Part shown: piece by piece, positions 1 through 13,400 of the stretch
Numbering within the stretch: the first letter of the stretch is position 1
How the letters are laid out: each line of letters opens with the position of its first letter
NCBI RefSeq assembly: GCF_050947875.1
Contig: NW_027460396.1
Location: 24,167 to 88,166, forward strand
Reading direction: 5' to 3'
DNA length: 64,000 bases
Source of the DNA: Dermacentor variabilis
Lineage: Eukaryota; Arthropoda; Arachnida; Ixodida; Ixodidae
Notes under the pieces: generated by a model
What the model was told of the DNA's origin: nothing
Database searches by the model: none
What the model saw: only the letters and a program-made list of their open reading frames with translations
Translations under genes and position numbers: made by a program

Positions 1-429
1 ATGGTGTGGTTTTGCAGAAAACTGCGTCCGCGTCTACCAAAAGATGCATGTGCATGCTTAAAACGCGTTTTGGCACAAATCCATGTGCGGGTGCTAAAAA
101 GAGCAGCATCGGCATGCTTTTTACGTCGTTTGGTAGAAATCCACGTGCGCGTTCTGCCAAAAGCACCATTTGCATGCATATCGTGTGGTTTTGTAGAAAA
201 CTGCGCCCGCGACTACCAAAAGATGCATGTGCATGCTTAAAACGCGTTTTGGCACAAATCCATGTGCGGGTGCTAAAAAGAGCAGCATCGGCATGCTTTT
301 CACGTCGTTTGGAAGAAATCCACGTGCGCGTTCGGCCAAAAGCACCATTTGCATGCATATCGTGTGGTTTTGCAGAAAACTGCGTCCGCGTCTACCAATA
401 GATGCATGTGCATGCTTAAAACGCGTTTT

Positions 430-3400
430 CGCACAAATCCATGTGCGGGTGCTAAACAGAGAAGCATCGGCATGCTTTTCACGTCGTTTGGTAGAAATCC
501 ACGTGCGCGTTCTGCCAAAAGCACCATTTGCATGCATATCGTGTGGTTTTGCAGAAAACTGCGTCCGCGTCTACCAAAAGATGCATGTGCATGCTTAAAA
601 CGCGTTTTGGCACAACTCCATGTGCGGGTGCTAAACAGAGCAGCATCGGCATGCTTTTCACGTCCTTTGGTAAAAATCCACGTGCGCGTTCTGCCAAAAG
701 CACCATTTGCATGCATATCCTGTGGTTTTGCAGAAAACTGCGTCCGTGTCTACCAAAAGATGCATGTGCATGCTTAAAACGCGTTTTGGCACAAATCCTT
801 GTGCGGGTGCTAAAAAGAGCAGCATCGGCATGCTTTTCACGTCGTTTGGTAGAAATCCACGTGCGCGTTCTGCCAAAAGCACCATTTGCATGCATATCAT
901 GTGGTTTTGCAGAAAACTGCGTCCGCGTCTACCAAAAGATGCATGTGCATGCTTAAAACGCGTTTTGGCACAAATCCATGTGCGGGTGCTAAAAAGAGCA
1001 GCATCGGCATGCTTTTCACGTTGTTTGGTAGAAATCCACGTGCGCGTTCTGCCAAAAGCACCATTTGCATGCATATCGTGTGGTTTTTCAGAAAACTGCG
1101 TCCGCGTCTACCAAAAGATGCATGTGCATGCTTAAACGCGTTTTGGCACAAATCCATGTGCGGGTGCTAAAAAGAGCAGCATCGGCATGCTTTTCACGTC
1201 GTTTGGTAGAAATCCACGTGCGCGTTCTGCCAAAACCACCATTTGCATGCATATCGTGTGGTTTTGCAGAAAACTGACCCGAGTCTACCAAAGATGCATG
1301 TGCATGCTTAAAACGCGTTTTGGCACAAATCCATGTGTGGGTGCTAAAAAGAGCAGCATCGGCATGCTTTTCACGTCGTTTGGTAGAACTCCACGTGCGC
1401 GTTCTGCCAAAAGCACCATTTGCATGCATATCGTGTGGTTTTGCAGAAAACTGCGTCCGCGTCTACCAAAAGATGCATGTGCATGCTTAAAACGCGTTTT
1501 GGCACAAATCCAAGTGCGGGTGCTAAAAAGAGCAGCATCGGCATGCTTTTTACGTCGTTTGGTAGAAATCCACGTGCGCGTTCTGCCAAAAGCACCATTT
1601 GCATGCATATCGTGTGGTTTTGTAGAAAACTGCGCCCGCGACTACCAAAAGATGCATGTGCAAGCTTAAAACGCGTTTTGGCACAAATCCATGTGCGGGT
1701 GCTAAAAAGAGCAGCATCGGCATGCTTTTCACGTCGTTTGGAAGAAATCCACGTGCGCGTTCTGCCAAAAGCACCATTTGCATGCATATCGTGTGGTTTT
1801 GCAGAAAACTGCGTCCGCGTCTACCAAAAGATGCATGTGCATGCTTAAACCGCGTTTTGGCACAAATCTATGTGCGGGTGCTAAAAAGAGCAGCATCGGC
1901 ATGCTTTTCACGTCGTTTGGTAGAAATCCACGTGCGCGTTCTGCCAAAAGCACCATTTGCATGCATATCGTCTGGTTTTGCAGAAAACTGTGTCCCCGTC
2001 TACCAAAAGATGCATGTGCATGCTTAAAACGCGTTTTGGCACAAAACAATGTGCGGGTGCTAAAAAGAGCAGCATCGGCATGCTTTTCACGTCGTTTGGT
2101 AGAAATCCACGTGCGCGTTCTGCCAAAAGCACCATTTGCACGCATATCGTGTGGTTTTGCAGAAAACTGACCCGAGTCTACCAAAGATGTATGTGCATGC
2201 TTAAAACGCGTTTTGGCACAAATCGATGTGTGGGTGCTAAAAAGAGCAGCATCGGCATGCTTTTCACGTCGTTTGGTAGAAATCCACGTGCGCGTTCTGC
2301 CAAAAGCACCATTTGCATGCATATGGTGTGGTTTTGCAGAAAACTGCGTCCGCGTCTCCCAAAGGTGCATGTGCATGCTTAAAACGCGTTTTGGCACAAA
2401 TCCATGTGCGGGTGCTAAAAAGAGCAGCATCGGCATGCTTTTCACGTCGTTTGGAAGAAATCCACGTGCGCGTTCGGCCAAAAGCACCATTTGCATGCAT
2501 ATCGTGTGGTTTTGCAGAAAACTGCGTCCGCGTCTACCAAAAGATGCATGTGCATGCTTAAAACGCGTTTTGGCACAAAACAATGTGCGGGTGCTAAAAA
2601 GAGCAGCATCGGCATGCTTTTCACGTCGTTTGGAAGAAATCCACGTGCGCGTTCTGCCAAAAGCACCATTTGCATGCATATCGTGTGGTTTTGCAGAAAA
2701 CTGCGTCAGCGTCTACCAAAAGATGCATGTGCATGCTTAAACCGCGTTTTGGCACAAATCTATGTGCGGGTGCTAAAAAGAGCAGCATCGGCATGCTTTT
2801 CACGTCGTTTGGTAGAAATCCACGTGCGCGTTCTGCCAAAAGCACCATTTGCATGCATATCGTCTGGTTTTGCAGAAAACTGTGTCCCCGTCTACCAAAA
2901 GATGCATGTGCATGCTTAAAACGCGTTTTGGCACAAAACAATGTGCGGGTGCTAAAAAGAGCAGCATCGGCATGCTTTTCACGTCGTTTGGTAGAAATCC
3001 ACGTGCGCGTTCTGCCAAAAGCACCATTTGCATACATATCGTGTGGTTTTGCAGAAAACTGACCCGAGTCTACCAAAGATGCATGTGCATGCTTAAAACG
3101 CGTTTTGGCACAAATCGATGTGTGGGTGCTAAAAAGAGCAGCATCGGCATGCTTTTCACGTCGTTTGGTAGAAATCCACGTGCGCGTTCTGCCAAAAGCA
3201 CCATTTGCATGCATATGGTGTGGTTTTGCAGAAAACTGCGTCCGCGTCTACCAAAAGATGCATGTGCATGCTTAAAACGCGTTTTGGCACAAATCCATGT
3301 GCGGGTGCTAAAAAGAGCAGCATCGGCATGCTTTTTACGTCGTTTGGTAGAAATCCACGTGCGCGTTCTGCCAAAAGCACCATTTGCATGCATATCGTGT

Positions 3401-3930
3401 GGTTTTGTAGAAAACTGCGCCCGCGACTACCAAAAGATGCATGTGCATGCTTAAAACGCGTTTTGGCACAAATCCATGTGCGGGTGCTAAAAAGAGCAGC
3501 ATCGGCATGCTTTTCACGTCGTTTGGAAGAAATCCACGTGCGCGTTCGGCCAAAAGCACCATTTGCATGCATATCGTGTGGTTTTGCAGAAAACTGCGTC
3601 CGCGTCTACCAAAAGATGCATGTGCATGCTTAAAACGCGTTTTGGCACAAAACAATGTGCGGGTGCTAAAAAGAGCAGCATCGGCATGCTTTTCACGTCG
3701 TTTGGTAGAAATCCACGTGCGCGTTCTGCCAAAAGCACCATTTGCATGCATATCGTGTGGTTTTGCAGAAAACTGACCCGAGTCTACCAAAGATGCATGT
3801 GCATGCTTAAAACGCGTTTTGGCACAAATCGATGTGTGGGTGCTAAAAAGAGCAGCATCGGCATGCTTTTCACGTCGTTTGGTAGAAATCCACGTGCGCG
3901 TTCTGCCAAAAGCACCATTTGCATGCATAT
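430..3930. repeat. 23-mer HOR, copy 1
   Basis: Near-identical to about 4537-8038. Copy-specific differences include cgcgttctgcc here versus cgcgatctgcc near 4973, and the 1-bp loss near 2355. Shared rare states include ccgtgtctac, cgactaccaaaag with tgtagaaaac, tgtccccgtc, and the aaaacaatg variant. Edges are approximate because neighbouring monomers are also similar. Confidence 0.75.
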
Positions 3931-4536
3931 GGTGTGGTTTTGCAGAAAACTGCGTCCGCGTCTACCAAAAGATCCATGTGCATGCTTAAAACGCGTTTTG
4001 GCACAAATCCATGTGCGGGTGCTAAAAAGAGCAGCATCGGCATGCTTTTTACGTCGTTTGGTAGAAATCCACGTGCGCGTTCTGCCAAAAGCACCATTTG
4101 CATGCATATCGTGTGGTTTTGTAGAAAACTGCGCCCGCGACTACCAAAAGATGCATGTGCATGCTTAAAACGCGTTTTGGCACAAATCCATGTGCGGGTG
4201 CTAAAAAGAGCAGCATCGGCATGCTTTTCACGTCGTTTGGAAGAAATCCACGTGCGCGTTCTGCCAAAAGCACCATTTGCATGCATATCGTGTGGTTTTG
4301 CAGAAAACTGCGTCCGCGTCTACCAAAAGATGCATGTGCATGCTTAAAACGCGTTTTGGCACAAATCCATGTGCTGCTGCTAAAAAGAGCAGCATCGGCA
4401 TGCTTTTCACGTCGTTTGGTAGAAATCCACGTGCGCGTTCGGCCAAAAGCACCATTTGCATGCATATCGTGTGGTTTTGCAGAAAACTGCGTCCGCGTCT
4501 ACCAAAAGATGCATGTGCATGCTTAAAACGCGTTTT

Positions 4537-7500
4537 GGCACAAAACAATGTGCGGGTGCTAAACAGAGAAGCATCGGCATGCTTTTCACGTCGTTTGGTA
4601 GAAATCCACGTGCGCGTTCTGCCAAAAGCACCATTTGCATGCATATCGTGTGGTTTTGCAGAAAACTGCGTCCGCGTCTACCAAAAGATGCATGTGCATG
4701 CTTAAAACGCGTTTTGGCACAACTCCATGTGCGGGTGCTAAACAGAGCAGCATCGGCATGCTTTTCACGTCCTTTGGTAAAAATCCACGTGCGCGTTCTG
4801 CCAAAAGCACCATTTGCATGCATATCCTGTGGTTTTGCAGAAAACTGCGTCCGTGTCTACCAAAAGATGCATGTGCATGCTTAAAACGCGTTTTGGCACA
4901 AATCCTTGTGCGGGTGCTAAAAAGAGCAGCATCGGCATGCTTTTCACGTCGTTTGGTAGAAATCCACGTGCGCGATCTGCCAAAAGCACCATTTGCATGC
5001 ATATCATGTGGTTTTGCAGAAAACTGCGTCCGCGTCTACCAAAAGATGCATGTGCATGCTTAAAACGCGTTTTGGCACAAATCCATGTGCGGGTGCTAAA
5101 AAGAGCAGCATCGGCATGCTTTTCACGTTGTTTGGTAGAAATCCACGTGCGCGTTCTGCCAAAAGCACCATTTGCATGCATATCGTGTGGTTTTTCAGAA
5201 AACTGCGTCCGCGTCTACCAAAAGATGCATGTGCATGCTTAAACGCGTTTTGGCACAAATCCATGTGCGGGTGCTAAAAAGAGCAGCATCGGCATGCTTT
5301 TCACGTCGTTTGGTAGAAATCCACGTGCGCGTTCTGCCAAAACCACCATTTGCATGCATATCGTGTGGTTTTGCAGAAAACTGACCCGAGTCTACCAAAG
5401 ATGCATGTGCATGCTTAAAACGCGTTTTGGCACAAATCCATGTGTGGGTGCTAAAAAGAGCAGCATCGGCATGCTTTTCACGTCGTTTGGTAGAACTCCA
5501 CGTGCGCGTTCTGCCAAAAGCACCATTTGCATGCATATCGTGTGGTTTTGCAGAAAACTGCGTCCGCGTCTACCAAAAGATGCATGTGCATGCTTAAAAC
5601 GCGTTTTGGCACAAATCCAAGTGCGGGTGCTAAAAAGAGCAGCATCGGCATGCTTTTTACGTCGTTTGGTAGAAATCCACGTGCGCGTTCTGCCAAAAGC
5701 ACCATTTGCATGCATATCGTGTGGTTTTGTAGAAAACTGCGCCCGCGACTACCAAAAGATGCATGTGCAAGCTTAAAACGCGTTTTGGCACAAATCCATG
5801 TGCGGGTGCTAAAAAGAGCAGCATCGGCATGCTTTTCACGTCGTTTGGAAGAAATCCACGTGCGCGTTCTGCCAAAAGCACCATTTGCATGCATATCGTG
5901 TGGTTTTGCAGAAAACTGCGTCCGCGTCTACCAAAAGATGCATGTGCATGCTTAAACCGCGTTTTGGCACAAATCTATGTGCGGGTGCTAAAAAGAGCAG
6001 CATCGGCATGCTTTTCACGTCGTTTGGTAGAAATCCACGTGCGCGTTCTGCCAAAAGCACCATTTGCATGCATATCGTCTGGTTTTGCAGAAAACTGTGT
6101 CCCCGTCTACCAAAAGATGCATGTGCATGCTTAAAACGCGTTTTGGCACAAAACAATGTGCGGGTGCTAAAAAGAGCAGCATCGGCATGCTTTTCACGTC
6201 GTTTGGTAGAAATCCACGTGCGCGTTCTGCCAAAAGCACCATTTGCACGCATATCGTGTGGTTTTGCAGAAAACTGACCCGAGTCTACCAAAGATGTATG
6301 TGCATGCTTAAAACGCGTTTTGGCACAAATCGATGTGTGGGTGCTAAAAAGAGCAGCATCGGCATGCTTTTCACGTCGTTTGGTAGAAATCCACGTGCGC
6401 GTTCTGCCAAAAGCACCATTTGCATGCATATGGTGTGGTTTTGCAGAAAACTGCGTCCGCGTCTACCAAAAGATGCATGTGCATGCTTAAAACGCGTTTT
6501 GGCACAAATCCATGTGCGGGTGCTAAAAAGAGCAGCATCGGCATGCTTTTCACGTCGTTTGGAAGAAATCCACGTGCGCGTTCGGCCAAAAGCACCATTT
6601 GCATGCATATCGTGTGGTTTTGCAGAAAACTGCGTCCGCGTCTACCAAAAGATGCATGTGCATGCTTAAAACGCGTTTTGGCACAAAACAATGTGCGGGT
6701 GCTAAAAAGAGCAGCATCGGCATGCTTTTCACGTCGTTTGGAAGAAATCCACGTGCGCGTTCTGCCAAAAGCACCATTTGCATGCATATCGTGTGGTTTT
6801 GCAGAAAACTGCGTCCGCGTCTACCAAAAGATGCATGTGCATGCTTAAACCGCGTTTTGGCACAAATCTATGTGCGGGTGCTAAAAAGAGCAGCATCGGC
6901 ATGCTTTTCACGTCGTTTGGTAGAAATCCACGTGCGCGTTCTGCCAAAAGCACCATTTGCATGCATATCGTCTGGTTTTGCAGAAAACTGTGTCCCCGTC
7001 TACCAAAAGATGCATGTGCATGCTTAAAACGCGTTTTGGCACAAAACAATGTGCGGGTGCTAAAAAGAGCAGCATCGGCATGCTTTTCACGTCGTTTGGT
7101 AGAAATCCACGTGCGCGTTCTGCCAAAAGCACCATTTGCATACATATCGTGTGGTTTTGCAGAAAACTGACCCGAGTCTACCAAAGATGCATGTGCATGC
7201 TTAAAACGCGTTTTGGCACAAATCGATGTGTGGGTGCTAAAAAGAGCAGCATCGGCATGCTTTTCACGTCGTTTGGTAGAAATCCACGTGCGCGTTCTGC
7301 CAAAAGCACCATTTGCATGCATATGGTGTGGTTTTGCAGAAAACTGCGTCCGCGTCTACCAAAAGATGCATGTGCATGCTTAAAACGCGTTTTGGCACAA
7401 ATCCATGTGCGGGTGCTAAAAAGAGCAGCATCGGCATGCTTTTTACGTCGTTTGGTAGAAATCCACGTGCGCGTTCTGCCAAAAGCACCATTTGCATGCA

Positions 7501-8038
7501 TATCGTGTGGTTTTGTAGAAAACTGCGCCCGCGACTACCAAAAGATGCATGTGCATGCTTAAAACGCGTTTTGGCACAAATCCATGTGCGGGTGCTAAAA
7601 AGAGCAGCATCGGCATGCTTTTCACGTCGTTTGGAAGAAATCCACGTGCGCGTTCGGCCAAAAGCACCATTTGCATGCATATCGTGTGGTTTTGCAGAAA
7701 ACTGCGTCCGCGTCTACCAAAAGATGCATGTGCATGCTTAAAACGCGTTTTGGCACAAAACAATGTGCGGGTGCTAAAAAGAGCAGCATCGGCATGCTTT
7801 TCACGTCGTTTGGTAGAAATCCACGTGCGCGTTCTGCCAAAAGCACCATTTGCATGCATATCGTGTGGTTTTGCAGAAAACTGACCCGAGTCTACCAAAG
7901 ATGCATGTGCATGCTTAAAACGCGTTTTGGCACAAATCGATGTGTGGGTGCTAAAAAGAGCAGCATCGGCATGCTTTTCACGTCGTTTGGTAGAAATCCA
8001 CGTGCGCGTTCGGCCAAAAGCACCATTTGCATGCATAT
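4537..8038. repeat. 23-mer HOR, copy 2
   Basis: Second copy of the 430-3930 block at an offset of about 4,107 bp. The two diverge at about 3930/8038, where copy 1 continues with gcatatggtgtgg monomers and copy 2 with gcatatcgtgtgg plus another aaaacaatg monomer. The right edge therefore looks like an exchange breakpoint between out-of-register monomers. Confidence 0.75.
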
Positions 8039-10430
8039 CGTGTGGTTTTGCAGAAAACTGCGTCCGCGTCTACCAAAAGATGCATGTGCATGCTTAAAAC
8101 GCGTTTTGGCACAAAACAATGTGCGGGTGCTAAAAAGAGCAGCATCGGCATGCTTTTCACGTCGTTTGGTAGAAATCCACGTGCGCGTTCTGCCAAAAGC
8201 ACCATTTGCATGCATATCGTGTGGTTTTGCAGAAAACTGCGTCCGCGTCTACCAAAAGATGCATGTGCATGCTTAAAACGCGTTTTGGCACAAATCTATG
8301 TGCGGGTGCTAAAAAGAGCAGCATCGGCATGCTTTTCACGTCGTTTGGTAGAAATCCACGTGCGCGTTCTGCCAAAAGCACCATTTGCATGCATATCGTG
8401 TGGTTTTGCAGAAAACTGCGTCCGCGTCTACCAAAAGATGCATGTGCATGCTTAAAACGCGTTTTGGCACAAATCCATGTGCGGGTGCTAAAAAGAGCAG
8501 CATCGGCATGCTTTTCACGTCCTTTGGTAAAAATCCACGTGCGCGTTCTGCCAAAGGCACCATTTGCATGCATATCCTGTGGTTTTGCAGAAAACTGCGT
8601 CCGTGTCTACCAAAAGATGCATGTGCGTGCTTAAAACGCGTTTTGGCACAAATCCATGTGCGGGTGCTAAAAAGAGCAGCATCGGCATGCTTTTCACGTC
8701 GTTTGGTAGAAATCCACGTGCGCGTTCTGCCAAAAGCGCCATTTGCATGCATATCGTGTGGTTTTGCAGAAAACTGCGTCCGCGTCTACCAAAAGATGCA
8801 TGTGCATGCTTAAAACGCGTTTTGGCACAAATCCATGTGCGGGTGCTAAACAGAGCAGCATCGGCATGCTTTTCACGTCCTTTGGTAAAAATCCACGTGC
8901 GCGTTCTGCCAAAAGCACCATTTGCATGCATATCCTGTGGTTTTGCAGAAAACTGCGTCCGTGTCTACCAAAAGATGCATGTGCATGCTTAAAACGCGTT
9001 TTGGCACAAATCCATGTGCGGGTGCTAAAAAGAGCAGCATCGGCATGCTTTTCACGTCGTTTGGTAGAAATCCACGTGCGCGTTCTGCCAAAAGCACCAT
9101 TTGCATGCATATGATGTGGTTTTGCAGAAAACTGCGTCCGCGTCTACCAAAAGATGCATGTGCATGCTTAAAACGCGTTTTGGCACAAATCCATGTGCGG
9201 GTGCTAAAAAGAGCAGCATCGGCATGCTTTTCACGTTGTTTGGTAGAAATCCACGTGCGCGTTCTGCCAAAAGCACCATTTGCATGCATATCGTGTGGTT
9301 TTTCAGAAAACTGCGTCCGCGTCTACCAAAAGATGCATGTGCATGCTTAAACGCGTTTTGGCACAAATCCATGTGCGGGTGCTAAAAAGAGCAGCATCGG
9401 CATGCTTTTCACGTCGTTTGGTAGAAATCCATGTGCGCGTTCTGCCAAAAGCACCATTTGCATGCATATCGTGTGGTTTTGCAGAAAACTGACCCGAGTC
9501 TACCAAAGATGCATGTGCATGCTTAAAACGCGTTTTGGCACAAATCCATGTGTGGGTGCTAAAAAGAGCAGCATCGGCATGCTTTTCACGTCGTTTGGTA
9601 GAAATCCACGTGCGCGTTCTGCCAAAAGCACCATTTGCATGCATATCGTGTGGTTTTGCAGAAAACTGCGTCCGCGTCTACCAAAAGATGCATGTGCATG
9701 CTTAAAACGCGTTTTGGCACAAATCCATGTGCGGGTGCTAAAAAGAGCAGCATCGGCATGCTTTTTACGTCGTTTGGTAGAAATCCACGTGCGCGTTCTG
9801 CCAAAAGCACCATTTGCATGCATATCGTGTGGTTTTGTAGAAAACTGCGCCCGCGATTACCAAAACATGCATGTGCATGCTTAAAACGCGTTTTGGCACA
9901 AATCCATGTGCGGGTGCTAAAAAGAGCAGCATCGGCATGCTTTTCACGTCGTTTGGAAGAAATCCACGTGCGCGTTCTGCCAAAAGCACCATTTGCATGC
10001 ATATCGTGTGGTTTTGCAGAAAACTGCGTCCGCGTCTACCAAAAGATGCATGTGCATGCTTAAACCGCGTTTTGGCACAAATCTATGTGCGGGTGCTAAA
10101 AAGAGCAGCATCGGCATGCTTTTCACGTCGTTTGGTAGAAATCCACGTGCGCGTTCTGCCAAAAGCACCATTTGCATGCATATCGTCTGGTTTTGCAGAA
10201 AACTGTGTCCCCGTCTACCAAAAGATGCATGTGCATGCTTAAAACGCGTTTTGGCACAAAACAATGTGCGGGTGCTAAAAAGAGCAGCATCGGCATGCTT
10301 TTCACGTCGTTTGGTAGAAATCCACGTGCGCGTTCTGCCAAAAGCACCATTTGCATGCATATCGTGTGGTTTTGCAGAAAACTGACCCGAGTCTACCAAA
10401 GATGCATGTGCATGCTTAAAACGCGTTTTG

Positions 10431-13400
10431 GCACAAATCGATGTGTGGGTGCTAAAAAGAGCACCATCGGCATGCTTTTCACGTCGTTTGGTAGAAATCC
10501 ACGTGCGCGTTCTGCCAAAAGCACCATTTGCATGCATATCGTGTGGTTTTGCAGAAAACTGCGTCCGCGTCTACCAAAAGATGCATGTGCATGCTTAAAA
10601 CGCGTTTTGGCACAAAACAATGTGCGGGTGCTAAAAAGAGCAGCATCGGCATGCTTTTCACGTCGTTTGGTAGAAATCCACGTGCGCGTTCTGCCAAAAG
10701 CACCATTTGCATGCATATCGTGTGGTTTTGCAGAAAACTGACCCGAGTCTACCAAAGATGCATGTGCATGCTTAAAACGCGTTTTGGCACAAATCCATGT
10801 GTGGGTGCTAAAAAGAGCAGCATCGGCATGCTTTTCACGTCGTTTGGTAGAAATCCACGTGCGCGTTCTGCCAAAAGCACCATTTGCATGCATATCGTGT
10901 GGTTTTGCAGAAAACTGCGTCCGCGTCTACCAAAAGATGCATGTGCATGCTTAAAACGCGTTTTGGCACAAATCCATGTGCGGGTGCTAAAAAGAGCAGC
11001 ATCGGCATGCTTTTTACGTCGTTTGGTAGAAATCCACGTGCGCGTTCTGCCAAAAGCACCATTTGCATGCATATCGTGTGGTTTTGCAGAAAACTGCGTC
11101 CGCGTCTACCAAAAGATGCATGTGCATGCTTAAAACGCGTTTTGGCACAAATCCATGTGCGGGTGCTAAAAAGAGCAGCATCGGCATGCTTTTTACGTCG
11201 TTTGGTAGAAATCCACGTGCGCGTTCTGCCAAAAGCACCATTTGCATGCATATCGTGTGGTTTTGCAGAAAACTGCGTCCGCGTCTACCAAAAGATGCAT
11301 GTGCATGCTTAAAACGCGTTTTGGCACAAAACAATGTGCGGGTGCTAAAAAGAGCAGCATCGGCATGCTTTTCACGTCGTTTGGTAGAAATCCACGTGCG
11401 CGTTCTGCCAAAAGCACCATTTGCATGCATATCGTGTGGTTTTGCAGAAAACTGCGTCCGCGTCTACCAAAAGATGCATGTGCATGCTTAAAACGCGTTT
11501 TGGCACAAATGCATGTGCGGGTGCTAAAAAGAGCAGCATCGGCATGCTTTTCACGTCGTTTGGTAGAAATCCACGTGCGCGTTCTGCCAAAAGCACCATT
11601 TGCATGCATATCGTGTGGTTTTGCAGAAAACTGACCCGAGTCTACCAAAGATGCATGTGCATGCTTAAAACGCGTTTTGGCACAAATCCATGTGTGGGTG
11701 CTAAACAGAGCAGCATCGGCATGCTTTTCACGTCCTTTGGCAAAAATCCACGTGCGCGTTCTGCCAAAAGCACCATTTGCATGCATATCCTGTGGTTTTG
11801 CAGAAAACTGCGTCCGTGTCTACCAAAAGATGCATGTGCATGCTTAAAACGCGTTTTGGCACAAATCCATGTGCGGGTGCTAAAAAGAGCAGCATCGGCA
11901 TGCTTTTCACGTCGTTTGGTAGAAATCCACGTGCGCGTTCTGCCAAAAGCACCATTTGCATGCATATCATGTGGTTTTGCAGAAAACTGCGTCCGCGTCT
12001 ACCAAAAGATGCATGTGCATGCTTAAAACGCGTTTTGGCACAAATCCATGTGCGGGTGCTAAAAAGAGCAGCATCGGCATGCTTTTCCCGTTGTTTGGTA
12101 GAAATCCACGTGCGCGTTCTGCCAAAAGCACCATTTGCATGCATATCGTGTGGTTTTTCAGAAAACTGCGTCCGCGTCTACCAAAAGATGCATGTGCATG
12201 CTTAAACGCGTTTTGGCACAAATCCATGTGCGGGTGCTAAAAAGAGCAGCATCGGTATGCTTTTCACGTCGTTTGGTAGAAATCCACGTGCGCGTTCTGC
12301 CAAAACCACCATTTGCATGCATATCGTGTGGTTTTGCAGAAAACTGACCCGAGTCTACCAAAGATGCAAGTGCATGCTTAAAACGCGTTTTGGCACAAAT
12401 CCATGTGTGGGTGCTAAAAAGAGCAGCATCGGCATGCTTTTCACGTCGTTTGGTAGAAATCCACGTGCGCGTTCTGCCAAAAGCACCATTTGCATGCATA
12501 TCGTGTGGTTTTGCAGAAAACTGCGTCCGCGTCTACCAAAAGATGCATGTGCATGCTTAAAACGCGTTTTGGCACAAATCCAAGTGCGGGTGCTAAAAAG
12601 AGCAGCATCGGCATGCTTTTTACGTCGTTTGGTAGAAATCCACGTGCGCGTTCTGCCAAAAGCACCATTTGCATGCATATCGTGTGGTTTTGTAGAAAAC
12701 TGCGCCCGCGACTACCAAAAGATGCATGTGCATGCTTAAAACGCGTTTTGGCACAAATCCATGTGCGGGTGCTAAAAAGAGCAGCATCGGCATGCTTTTC
12801 ACGTCGTTTGGAAGAAATCCACGTGCGCGTTCTGCCAAAAGCACCATTTGCATGCATATCGTGTGGTTTTGCAGAAAACTGCGTCCGCGTCTACCAAAAG
12901 ATGCATGTGCTTGCTTAAACCGCGTTTTGGCACAAATCTATGTGCGGGTGCTAAAAAGAGCAGCATCGGCATGCTTTTCACGTCGTTTGGTAGAAATCCA
13001 CGTGCGCGTTCTGCCAAAAGCACCATTTGCATGCATATCGTCTGGTTTTGCAGAAAACTGTGTCCCCGTCTACCAAAAGATGCATGTGCATGCTTAAAAC
13101 GCGTTTTGGCACAAAACAATGTGCGGGTGCTAAAAAGAGCAGCATCGGCAAGCTTTTCACGTCGTTTGGTAGAAATCCACGTGCGCGTTCTGCCAAAAGC
13201 ACCATTTGCATGCATATCGTGTGGTTTTGCTGAAAACTGACCCGAGTCTACCAAAGATGCATGTGCATGCTTAAAACGCGTTTTGGCACAAATCGATGTG
13301 TGGGTGCTAAAAAGAGCAGCATCGGCATGCTTTTCACGTCGTTTGGTAGAAATCCACGTGCGCGTTCTGCCAAAAGCACCATTTGCATGCATATGGTGTG

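Larger units (their letters stand above)
1..10430. repeat. HOR block with 23-monomer (about 4,107 bp) period
   Basis: Variant monomers recur in the same order with an offset of 4,107-4,108 bp. The ctgacccgag variant lies near 1275, 2168, 3060 and 3774, again near 5382, 6275, 7168 and 7882, and again near 9490 and 10383. The gtggtttttcag variant lies at 1080, 5187 and 9295. About 430-3930 corresponds to about 4537-8038, and about 9100-10430 corresponds to about 4993-6320. The 4,107 bp equal 23 monomers less the single-base losses in the 178-bp variants. The first copy has one extra base missing near 2355 (ctcccaaaggtgc), which explains the change of offset from 4,107 to 4,108. Confidence 0.85.
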
